Shown: positions 55,769 to 64,000 of the stretch, one piece after another
How positions within the stretch are numbered: position 1 is the stretch's first letter
How the letters are laid out: each line of letters starts with the position of its first letter
From: Blepharisma japonicum
Lineage: Eukaryota > Ciliophora > Heterotrichea > Heterotrichida > Blepharismidae
Reading direction: 5' to 3'
DNA: 64,000 nt
NCBI GenBank assembly: GCA_949751835.1
Contig: CATKHK010000014.1
Span: 434,001 to 498,000 of the forward strand
Translations under genes and position numbers: made by a program
Notes under the pieces: generated by a model
Databases searched by the model: none
What the model was told of the DNA's origin: nothing
The model's input: only the letters and a program-made list of their open reading frames with translations

Positions 55769-56290
55769 TTATTTAAGTAAAGCTGAATATCCAGGGAAAT
55801 CATAATTCACACCCATTTCTTTGAGTTTCTCTTTAAGCTTTTCTTCATTCTCGACCAATTTTTGAACTCTTTGTTTGGTCACCTCTTTATCTTCTTTAGC
55901 ATTATATCTCTCTTTAAAGGCTGGATAGCGGGACTCTATATGTTTCTTGCAAGGAATCATAGCGAACTTGCTGACCTCGTCTAGATATCGGCAGATCAGT
56001 TGTTTTCCGAAAATAAGAAACCCATGCATTGCTTCTGCAGCAATTTTGGCGACATCTTTTTCTAGGAACTCGACGAAGGCATATCCCTTAGATCTTCCAG
56101 TCTTTTTGCTTCTTGATACCTTTACTTTTAGAACCTTGCCAAATTGCCAAAAGAATTTCCTGAGGGCGTCTTCTTCAAAACCTTCAGGCATATGGCTAAC
56201 ATAAACGTATCCTGATTTTGATGCAGCTGGAGGAGCAAGTTTCTTTAATTTCGCAAATCGTTCGAGCCTGGAATTGAGAAGCTTTACCAT
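55769..56290 (-). CDS. NIFK/Nop15-like nucleolar RRM protein
   Basis: The 173-residue protein has one RNA recognition motif at about residues 27-105: GYVYVSHMPEGFEEDALRKF, then FGKVLKVKVSRSKKTGRSKG and YAFVEF. The insertion of SRSKKTGRSKGYAF and the following AAEAMHGFLIFGKQLICRYL are hallmarks of the NIFK (MKI67 FHA-interacting) and yeast Nop15 family. These act in 60S ribosome assembly in the nucleolus. The protein is short and lacks the C-terminal FHA-binding tail of animal NIFK, so it is closer to Nop15 in form. The C-terminus is a charged helix. Confidence 0.9.
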   Translation of the reverse strand: MVKLLNSRLERFAKLKKLAPPAASKSGYVYVSHMPEGFEEDALRKFFWQFGKVLKVKVSRSKKTGRSKGYAFVEFLEKDVAKIAAEAMHGFLIFGKQLICRYLDEVSKFAMIPCKKHIESRYPAFKERYNAKEDKEVTKQRVQKLVENEEKLKEKLKEMGVNYDFPGYSALLK

Positions 56291-56373
56291 ATTAAATTAC
56301 TATTAAAATAGGGACTCAAAAATTAGTGTAAAAATTACTTAAGATTGTCTCACCATGAGACAACCTTTTAAAG

Positions 56374-57765
56374 TTAATTGACACTAACGATGAAAGTATC
56401 CAAAGTTCCAAGGTTTGCTTCCTTTTTCAAGAAAATCCCATTTATGAGATTTAGACCTGCTACACAAGAGAATGCGTAGTAAGGATACATAGGATTCATA
56501 TGATGAAGTGTTAAAAGAATGAAAGGGGATAAAATAGCAGCAACATTCATGAAGGTAAAACATAAAGAATATCCAGTAGTTCTGACTGTAGTTGAGTATA
56601 ATTCATTTGTATATGGAACTATAACGTCACTGTTTACCATTCCACAGATTTGCAAGCCTGCTACACAGATATAATAAAATGAGTTGTCAAACTTGAATGA
56701 GCATAATAATGAAGTTACTAAATGAAAGACACATGCTATCACTATTAAATTTTTTCTGCCAAATTTGTCTTGCTCTATCAAAAACATAGGGATTAATGAA
56801 AGTGGAGACTGCACTACACTCATCACTGCGAGATCAGTTAAGACATCTCCATCAGATTCATCCCCCAAAGTTCTTGGCAAAATAAATACGCACCCATAAT
56901 ATAAAAATCCAATTGACCACCACAAGAAAAATCCTTGCAATGTTACCCGGAGATAATCGCCTCCAAATATCATTCCAAGCCTATCTAAATGGTTTTCCAC
57001 TTCAGTTTTTTCAATAAGTTTAATCGCTTCAATTTCTTCTCTCGCTAACCTTCTTGCGTTATTAATTCTCGCAATTTTATTTAAAACTTTCACACATTTA
57101 TCATGTTTTTCATTCATCGAAAGCCATCTTGGGCTTTCATCCAATAAGAAAATTAGCAAAATTGTACTGAAAAACGCTGGCCAAGCCGCAATAAGTAAAA
57201 GTTCTCTCCAATATAGAGGCTCAAGCTTTGGGACTAATGCAAGACCTAGGAGAATAACCATCATTGTGCCAACTTGATAAAGCATTTGCCCCGCCAAGAC
57301 TATCAACCCTCTAGAGTTATCTACACCTGTTTCTACAATCATAGTGGTTCCAATTGGAACTAAAACCCCAATTGACACTGATAAAACAAATCTTGTGCAT
57401 ATGAATGCTCATATATCAGGCATAAAAGCAGAAACTACTGCGAAAATTGAGTATATAATTGAAGAGTATATCATGCATTTTCTTCTTCCAAACGCATCGC
57501 CGAGAGGTCCAGCCATTAAAGTCCCAATTGCAGTGCCGAGAAATAAGACTCCTCCCATAAATTCTACGACCTGGAGGCTCAGGTTTCATTCTTTTTGGAG
57601 AACTGAAGACATCAGTGTGACGATAAGAAGCTCTGCTCCTTCTGCCATTAAAAAGGATCCGCAAAGGCAAAGCACCAATAGTTGGTATCTCCCAAAGCCG
57701 ATCCTTGAAAGCACTCTATCAATGCTTGAATTTGGATGACAAAATATAGCTTCTTCTAATTCCAT
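56374..57765 (-). CDS. MFS transporter, SVOP/organic-cation type (copy 1)
   Basis: ATG 57765 to TAA, with two TGA read as Trp, gives 463 residues and twelve membrane segments. Family signatures include GGVLFLGTAIGTLMAGPLGD, then AFGRRK between helices 2 and 3; LDESPRWLS after helix 6; and PYTNELYSTTVRTTGYSLCF, as in SVOP, SV2 and organic cation or sugar porters. The substrate is unknown. The neighbouring gene at 58034-59428 is a clear paralogue in the same orientation, with a nearly equal length and the same N-terminal layout (SSIDRVLSRIGFGRYQLLVL versus SSIDHVLGRIGFGKYQILVL). Confidence 0.9.
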
Positions 57766-58033
57766 TTATAGTTATTATTTTCCAAAGACTTCTTCAACAA
57801 ATTGACTTTTACTGGCACCATCATTGGAATATTTTTAATTTTTATATAATAATAAGAACATATGTCATTATTTTGAAAAATGCATAGTCAAAAAGGATTA
57901 ATAAAGTATTTAATTACCAAAAGATTTATTTGCTAAATAAATGAAAACCAAAGGAAATTAAAATGATTTCACTAATAATTAAATCCAATTTTTTAAATAA
58001 TTAAAAAGTTTTAATTATTTTTCTATATATATA

Positions 58034-59428
58034 CTAATTCACTGCAACTACAATAGTGTCCAACACTTTACCTTTGGAGTCTTTTTGTAGAAGTGCACAA
58101 TTAATAAAGCTCAGAGCCCCTACAACTGAAAATGCGTAGTAAGGGTACATTGGATTTGATTCATGCAGCCTTAAAAGTATAAAAGGTGACGAAACAGCAG
58201 CCAGTTTAGTGAACGTAAAGCATAGTGAATACCCAGTAGTCCTGATGCTTGTTTCATACAATTCACTTGTATAAGGGCAAATGATATCTCCGATCACCAT
58301 GCCCCAGAACTGAAATAAAGTTACAAAAACCGCCCACAATGCTTCATCCATTGGAAGAGAACAAATAACGGCTGTAATAAATTGAAACAAGCTTGTTAAT
58401 ATAATTGAATTTTTTCTGCCAAAACTTTTATGTTCAATAATGAACATTGGAAGAATCCCTGCTGGAGCTTCAATGCAGTTCATAATTGCAAGCTGAGGAA
58501 GGACTTCAGAATCAGATGCTTCACTTTGAAGGGTACGGGGGAGGATAAAAACAACCCCAAAATAGAGAAAGCCAACAGCCCACCATAAGAAAAAACATTG
58601 TATGGTAACTCTTAAATATGCGCCGCTGAAAATCTTCTTTATTCGGTCAGAAAAATGAATTTCTGAGGATTGCTCAATGTGAGAAATACTCTCTTCTTCT
58701 TGTGGATCTAAAAGATGAGATTTGTTGACTCTCGCGACTCTGTTAAGCACGTCAACTGCTTCTTTGTTTCTGAGTTTTAATGATAAGAACCTTGGACTTT
58801 CGTCGATGAAAAACCAGACCATAATGGAACTGATGTAGGCTGGAATGCTAGAAATTAATAAAAGTTCGCGCCAATGGACTGGCTTTAGATCAGGTATTAG
58901 AAATACAGCTAAAACAACGACATAGGCTACTCCAACTTGGTAAAGTAACTGCCCTGATAAAGCTGTTAGTCCTCTTGATGTTTCCGTTCCTGTTTCTATA
59001 AGAAGAGTAGTAGCAATTGGTACGATACCGCCAAGACAAATACCCAAACACATTCTGGCAGCTACAAAGGTCCAAAAATTTGGCATAAAAGCTGAAGAAA
59101 GTGATAAAGCAGTAAAACAAGTGACCCCAACCCTTAAACTAATTTTTCTACCGAAGTGATCTCCTAACGGACCAGCCAAAAGAGTCCCTATCATGCCTCC
59201 ACAGAACAGCAAGCTCCCCATAACCTCTACATCAGTGTCTGAAAGCCCTCATTCTCTCTGTAAAACACTCGCCATGAGTGTTATCACAAGTAATTCTCCT
59301 CCATCTGTCAACAAAAATGATCCAACAATACAGAGCACCAAAATTTGGTATTTTCCGAAGCCAATCCTCCCTAATACATGATCAATTGATGATTTTGGGG
59401 TCTTGAATATGACTTCTTCAATATCCAT
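58034..59428 (-). CDS. MFS transporter, SVOP/organic-cation type (copy 2)
   Basis: ATG 59428 to TAG, one TGA read as Trp, 464 residues, twelve membrane segments. It shows GSLLFCGGMIGTLLAGPLGD, then HFGRK; IDESPRFLS; and PYTSELYETSIRTTGYSLCF, followed by ESNPMYPYYAFSVVGA. It is a tandem paralogue of the gene at 56374, 268 nt away. Differences are spread evenly over the length, so the duplication is not recent and both copies look intact. The two may have diverged in substrate or expression. Confidence 0.9.
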
Positions 59429-59676
59429 TTTATCTCAGTTTAGATTATAATTCTTTGAGAAAAACAGTAAAAATGGCGTTAATCCATCAAGCGCATTTAT
59501 TAATATAATAATTTGATGATTAGGGATAACTTGACACAAGAAATTTTTATAAAATTGTTTTGGTTTAGTTTTGAATTTTAAATAAATAATCAAATAGACT
59601 TGAGATCTATTCAATTTTTATGATGTTAAAATTTAATTTATTAATTATATATTTATTTGAAAAATTAAATCTTAAT

Positions 59677-60258
59677 TTAATCTGTTTTTAAGTTTGAGCT
59701 TTTTCTATAATAAACATCTGGCTGAGAATTTCGTAAAAAGAAGATCGCAGTTTGATTTTTCACCAACCTGAAAATTGCAGCTAATCCAAAGATGATTTCA
59801 AGGCCTATAAAGATTCATTGAACAATCCCAAGTGATTTTTCAAGTGGCAAATGAGCTTGGATAACTGTAAATTGATAAATCATAAGTGGAACCGAAAAAA
59901 TAAGTGTAATAATTTCAAATGCAAGCAGCTCAGGAAAATTTTCTCTTATATTTCCTGAAAATCCATAGTGGAGCCTCAAAAATTCCGCCATACCCCAGAG
60001 TATAATAAAAATGATATCAATTCCACTTCAGGCAATATCAAAGTAAATCTGTTTATAAATGAATGTGCACACAATAAGGAAGAACATCAAGACTGAATAA
60101 TATCAATTGTAAAAAACCAAGATTTGAAGTCCTAAATTAGAGCTCATTTCAGTTTCGATGACTCTAGTTTTGCTTGTACGAATATATTTCATTTTAGAAG
60201 CTTCATCCCTCATTAAAGCTTCCTGGTCGAGCTCTGTCTCACTTCTCCTTTGAATCAT
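59677..60258 (-). CDS. TMEM17: TMEM17-like transition-zone membrane protein
   Basis: ATG 60258 to TAA, reading three TGA as Trp, gives 193 residues with four membrane segments. The conserved family core is present: LGLQILVFYNWYY at helix 1, then ILWGMAEFLRLHYGFSGNIR and ENFPELLAFEIITLIFSVPL, then LPLEKSLGIV. The animal TMEM17 pattern (E-x-x-R-L-Y-L-G-Y-x-G-N-L-x-E-x-V-P-E-L, then PLE) matches well. TMEM17 and its relative TMEM216 belong to the MKS module of the ciliary transition zone, which gates entry of membrane proteins into cilia. TMEM17 is preferred over TMEM216 by the GN.RE..PEL signature. Confidence 0.85.
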
Positions 60259-60361
60259 ATTTTAAATTAATTTATGCTAAATTTCAAAACTATAAAATTA
60301 GCTTGCAAATATTATAAAAAATTCGTTATCTTGGGCATTTTGCATTTAAATAAATCTTAGC

Positions 60362-61090
60362 TTATTTATGCATCACCATATGGTTTATTTCTTGTACTTG
60401 GTAATTTTCCAAATCTTTCTTTATATTTTGGTATTTTTGCAGCAATCTCTCTAACTCCTCTGATTTCTTTTTAACAATATCATCTTCAAATGCTTTCAAC
60501 CTAATTTTCAAGGCATTCATCTCTATCCCTTGCCTTTTTTCCAGTTGAATCAATTTTTGCATCATTTTTCTTTTTCTTTCTTTGTCCCAATTTTCAATTT
60601 CACTCTTATTTAGCATGTTTATCCTCTTCTGTACAACCTGCGCTTCTCCATAATCCTTCAATTTCAATAATCGTTCTTTGATATTCATTAAATTTAAAAT
60701 TTCAGCTGTAGGCTTTGGCTTAGCTTGAATCTGGTTTTGAAGTCGATCTTCAAGTTGAGATTTTTCTCTTTCATGTCTATTCATAAGTGAGAATAATTCT
60801 TGTTCAGAAAATTGTTTTTGCTCTCTAATCTTTTTGTCTCACATATTAACGAAGTCCTGGAATTCAAGCAGATGTCCATCTTCAAGTTCTGATCTTTCAG
60901 CTTCATGATTCATTTTAGCTTCTTTAACTTTTTTACGTTCTTCTTGCTCTAAAAGATCATTTAGCCTTTGTTTTGCATGCTCAGCTTCAGTAAATTTATT
61001 TTCTCTTTCACATGTTTGGATGTGATCTTCAAGAATTTCACTAAATTAAACTTACATATATTCGTTAAGCGAATATTTTTCTTGACTCAT
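60362..61090 (-). CDS. Coiled-coil protein (one 15-nt intron)
   Basis: The coding sequence is complement(join(60362..61040, 61056..61090)), 237 residues, with one TGA read as Trp. The first exon is only 35 nt and encodes MSQEKYSLNEY plus two bases. Nearly the whole protein is coiled coil. A distinctive patch is FQDFVNMWDKKIREQKQFSE with the TGA-coded Trp, followed by HEREKSQLEDRL and AEILNLMNIKERLLKLKDYG. This pattern recurs, as far as I recall, in conserved protist coiled-coil proteins, but I cannot name the family. A cytoskeletal or basal-body role is plausible. Confidence 0.78.
61041..61055 (-). other. 15-nt spliceosomal intron
   Basis: GTAAGTTTAATTTAG on the minus strand, phase 2, only 35 nt after the start codon. 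Removal joins SLNEY-I to EILEDHIQ. If retained, the codons read ATG TAA and stop. Confidence 0.9.
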
Positions 61091-61465
61091 AAATTATTTG
61101 AACTGAGGTGAGATTAAAATAATTATTTAAAGCACTGCAATATCATGGGTTGAAAAATTCTGCAAAACCACTAGCTTTTTTGGGATATGCTTATAACTTT
61201 TTTATGCTACTTATATTTGACTAAATATTAATATTTTTTCAATTTAACTTCTCTTAATGAGAAATTAACTATATTTCAATCTTTAAATCAAATTAACTAG
61301 TTAAAATATTATCATCTTTTAATTATAAAAATAAAATATATTATTTAAATTTTACTATTATCTTATTAGATTTATTAGACTTAATTGATGCAACGTTTTG
61401 CTTTATAAGTTATTCATAAAATTATAAATTTATCTACAATTTTCTCAAAAACTCATAATCGAAAA
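61091..61465. other. Divergent intergenic region, about 375 nt
   Basis: AT-rich spacer between the coiled-coil gene and the carboxypeptidase-like gene. No frame, RNA gene or repeat was recognised. Confidence 0.5.
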
Positions 61466-61972
61466 ATGGTATTGCCTTTGATCTTATTTCTTGCCTATTT
61501 TGCTTATTCATGAAACGATTCTAGCTTAGCAAATGGCTACGTAGGAGGCTTTTTCAATATGACTGAAATTACAGCTCAATTAAACAGCTTTAATTCTTCA
61601 GATCTTTCACTATTTACATTAGGAAAAACTGTGAATGGCAATAATATTGAAGGAATTAAGTTTCTTAAGGCTGGTATTTATTATTTAGATGGCATCAATC
61701 CTAGCTTACGGCAAAAAATTTTGATCACAGGAAGTCATTCAACTAATCAACCCTTATCAGCAACTCAAGTTTTATATTTATTGAATTTGATAACTAATGA
61801 TACCAGTTATCTCGAGTTTGGCGCAAAATGCACCACAAACCTCTCCTCTCCTGCTTGAAACACATTTTCTACCAGCACATCCATCACCCTGCATCTTTCC
61901 CCCAATTCTTCCAATGCATCTCCAATTGCTACACCTACCAGAATTTCCACCTTTATTAGATACCTAGGATAG
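61466..61972 (+). CDS. 5' part of a carboxypeptidase (M14)-like surface protein, interrupted
   Basis: The frame starts at ATG 61466 with a signal peptide (MVLPLILFLAYFAYS, then a TGA-coded Trp). It follows the start of a zinc-carboxypeptidase domain: LFTLGKTVNGNNIEGIKF, then RQKILITGSHSTNQPLSATQ and VLYLLNLI. The metal-binding H-x-x-E, usually in GxHxxE, appears as S-T-N-Q, so two ligands are missing. Homology ends near residue 115 (YLEFGAK, about 61825). The remaining codons to a TAG at 61970-61972 read into GC-richer DNA that looks unrelated. About 50 to 60 residues that should precede GVDLNRNF are absent. The continuation is at 62302. Confidence 0.7.
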
Positions 61973-62330
61973 TTGATATGACCACCTTTGAAATCCACTC
62001 CTATGGTACAGTAAGCTTGTTTGCATTGTAATTAACAATTAGTCCTCCTCTCCTTATCATTTCTTCTCTTGTTCTGCCATTTGCAAAAGTGGCAATGGCA
62101 TCTCCTGATGGAAGCCGCATTCTCTTCAGCACCCCGCCGTTGTTCGTCACCATTTTAAGCGTGACAATCAGTGCCGCATATAAGTTTCTCTTCTCTTCCC
62201 AGTCATCTTTTCCTTCAAACTTTGACAGGTAAATCTTTACCGTTTTCTCTAAATGTTCCTTTTCTTCTATAATAGGCAAATCTTCACATGGAGTCGAATA
62301 GCCAAAAAAAATTCCAAATTTGCTTAGTGC
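61810..62330 (-). other. GC-richer insert with antisense open frames inside the carboxypeptidase-like gene
   Basis: By hand count, 62041-62160 is about 48% G+C, against about 33% for 62641-62700. The minus strand has two long open stretches with coding-like composition. One covers about 62001-62300 (for example NLYAALIVTLKMVTNN, then RMRLPSGDAIATFANGRTRE); the other covers 61807-61998 in a different frame (GGHINYPRYLIKVEILVG). They carry no TGA and use many G/C third positions, unlike neighbours. No start codon fits a whole gene, so this is a fragment. I recognise no family, terminal repeats or target-site duplication. It could be an incompletely removed internal eliminated sequence, a mobile or foreign gene fragment, or an assembly chimera. 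Confidence 0.55.
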
Positions 62331-64000
62331 GGCAAATTCTGGGGTAGATCTTAATAGAAACTTTGATTCATATTGGGGTATAAATGATAGCGGATCTTCA
62401 AGTGATCCATGCAATATCTGTTACAGAGGAGTATCTTCTTTTTCAGAGCCAGAATCATCAGCCCTTAAATTATTTATAGGAAATACATCAAATCTCAAAA
62501 TGTGAATACATTACGATGGCTATGGAAATGAGTACTTTTATCCTTATACCTATACAAACGGAGCAGATTATTTGCCATTTAAAAATTATTCAGCATATAA
62601 TTATTTTGCAACTTTACCTTATCATGCACCTTTATTAAATAATGTAACATATGGAAGTTTGAATACAAAAGCAGCCTATACAATTAATGGCGGGATGATA
62701 GACTATGGAATGGATAATAATATTTATTCGTTTTTAGTCTCTGTAGGAACTTATTATAGGGCACAAGCTGATATTTTACCAACATGCAGAGTTCATGCTA
62801 ACATTTTTAAACAAATTGCTTTGACAATAGGACCATGAATTGAAATAAAATTTAGCAACTTTATAGAAGAAATTTGTATAAAAAATGAAACTTGCACTAG
62901 CAGTGAGAACGCTTATGCCTATGTGACTTTGAAATACATAATTACAAACATTGGGCTTTCTGATTCTTATGCCGTTGAAAACTTTATATTTAAAGCAACC
63001 TATGGATCTTCATATTCTTATGAGATCAGAAGTATATCAGTTACAAAAAACCTTACATCTTTAAGTTATAAAAATATAAGCGACTCAGCATATAATATCA
63101 GTTTTGAAATAAATATTGGCTCTATCCCTGCACTGTCAAACACAAGTGTTTCTATAACATTCTTGAGTTATAAAGCTTTGTCTTATAATGGTGAAATAAT
63201 GACAATTCATTATTTAGCAAAAATGACAAGCTCTCTTACAGCTTACTATTCAGCATTATTATTTTCTGACTCAATTGTCACTGGAAAAGTAACTCAGGAT
63301 TCAACTGCTATAAATAATGCAAATTATGGTTCGTTTTATTATATAAGAGTGTCAAGTGGCCACCATGAACTTTCTGCAGTAGCTGCTATCAGCATTTTAA
63401 TGAGTATTTTTATGATAGCTATATGAGTTTTAATTATAAAAAAATACAAAAGTGAGCAAGTATTTGGAAATCATAATTCTGAGCCTTATACAACAGGGAC
63501 AGACCAATATAAAAAAAATATTACTATTGAAAGCGCATGGAGAAAGCCTCAAGCCAATTTAAATGGTTCTAGCAATGGATTTGAAATTAAAAGATTAGAG
63601 CAAGATTCTATCAAAGTTGGGCTTGGGCCTAATATAGGAGAGGGATCCCCAGGCCAAAGAGGAGCCATATCAATACCGAATTCTCCTCCTAAAGCAAGAG
63701 AAAATTTTGGAGGATTTAGAGAAGCTGTTTTAGGAGAAGGCAGCCTTGGAGGAATAGGATATGGGATGCTAAAAGCTGATATTAAAAATAATATAGAAAA
63801 CTCAGCAGTCAGAAGTGCTAGACAAGAAGGCTTAAGTATTCCAATGAGATCAGGTTTAATTTCTCAAAATGAGCCAGAAATAAAAGGTAATATAAATGTT
63901 CCTAGGTTTGGTCCTGTGGATCCAGAAATAGCAGAAGATCTTGCTCGGAAAGTAAAAATCAGTGCCCCACCAGAGATTAGAGATGCATCGCTTGGAAAGA
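62302..64000 (+). CDS. 3' part of carboxypeptidase (M14)-like membrane protein (runs off window)
   Basis: The frame is open from 62302 to the window end with three TGA read as Trp. It begins with the M14 hallmark GVDLNRNFDSYWGI (substrate-binding Asn-Arg kept), then SGSSSDPC and FSEPES. The zinc-binding His region reads IHYDGYGNEYFYPY, with Asp where FHSYG has His. The catalytic Glu of F-E-L-R-D is absent after GGMIDYGMDNNIYSF. The enzyme is therefore predicted inactive. A beta-sandwich-like domain follows, with many NxS/T sequons. A membrane segment comes next (LSAVAAISILMSIFMIAIW), then a Gly/Pro-rich cytoplasmic tail. It is a type I surface protein by topology. Confidence 0.75.

Noticed and set aside
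61800-62340. Treating the GC-richer segment as a long intron of the carboxypeptidase-like gene.
   Set aside because: All other introns here are 15 nt, the joined protein would still lack 50 to 60 conserved residues, and the segment has coding-like antisense frames.
61800-62340. Simple inversion of the missing part of the carboxypeptidase-like gene.
   Set aside because: The minus-strand frames do not resemble the expected carboxypeptidase residues before GVDLNRNF.
1-64000. tRNA, rRNA, CRISPR, telomere repeats and recognisable transposons.
   Set aside because: I scanned the intergenic regions by eye for T-arm consensus, tandem repeats, inverted ends and reverse-transcriptase or transposase motifs and saw none. 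A tRNA or covariance-model search would be more sensitive.

Overview
This window looks like macronuclear DNA of a heterotrich ciliate, most likely Blepharisma. Two things in the sequence point there. First, long proteins are readable only if TGA codes for tryptophan, while TAA and TAG end genes. Second, nine introns were found and every one is exactly 15 nt long. Both traits are known for Blepharisma. The DNA is AT-rich and gene-dense: about 46 protein genes lie on both strands with short gaps, often under 150 nt. Many neighbours are divergent pairs that share one short upstream region. I saw no rRNA, tRNA, CRISPR array or telomeric repeat.

Layout. 1-10 kb: the end of a repeat-rich charged protein, an OB-fold protein, a lipid-anchored RING protein, a cyclic-nucleotide-domain protein, an oxysterol-binding protein, two unknown proteins, a degenerate calcium-dependent kinase and a coiled-coil protein. 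10-18 kb: ribosomal protein uS2, CCDC13, an A20/AN1 zinc-finger protein and IFT139. 18-30 kb: a membrane protein, an ERICH2-like protein, a B-box/Kelch protein, a second cyclic-nucleotide-domain protein, ATG8, a 1306-residue CPLANE1 homologue, a Tim17-like protein, a cyclin and a macro-domain protein. 30-43 kb: protein disulfide isomerase, a cysteine-rich surface protein, a four-helix membrane protein, an HMG-box protein, glutamate dehydrogenase, a zinc-finger/IQ protein, a serine-rich protein and a very large membrane protein with an F-box. 43-56 kb: a tandem zinc-motif protein, an ERD2-like receptor, an ER DnaJ, a coiled-coil protein, a SHIPPO-repeat protein, a CDK, a Myb factor, an SK-type potassium channel, a lipid-anchored protein, an ADP-ribosylglycohydrolase, a fibronectin-III protein and a NIFK/Nop15-like RNA-binding protein. 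56-64 kb: two tandem MFS transporters, TMEM17, a coiled-coil protein and a carboxypeptidase-like surface protein interrupted by foreign-looking DNA.

How the genes work together. Several belong to cilium assembly: IFT139 (IFT-A), CPLANE1 (which recruits IFT-A peripheral subunits in animals), TMEM17 (transition zone), CCDC13 (centriolar satellites), the SHIPPO-repeat protein and possibly the ERICH2-like protein. A second set belongs to the early secretory pathway: PDI, the ER DnaJ and the ERD2-like receptor. The macro-domain protein and the ADP-ribosylglycohydrolase both belong to ADP-ribose families.

The least explained segment is about 61810-62330. It is GC-richer than its surroundings, has open frames on the strand opposite to the host gene, and takes the place of the middle of the carboxypeptidase-like gene.
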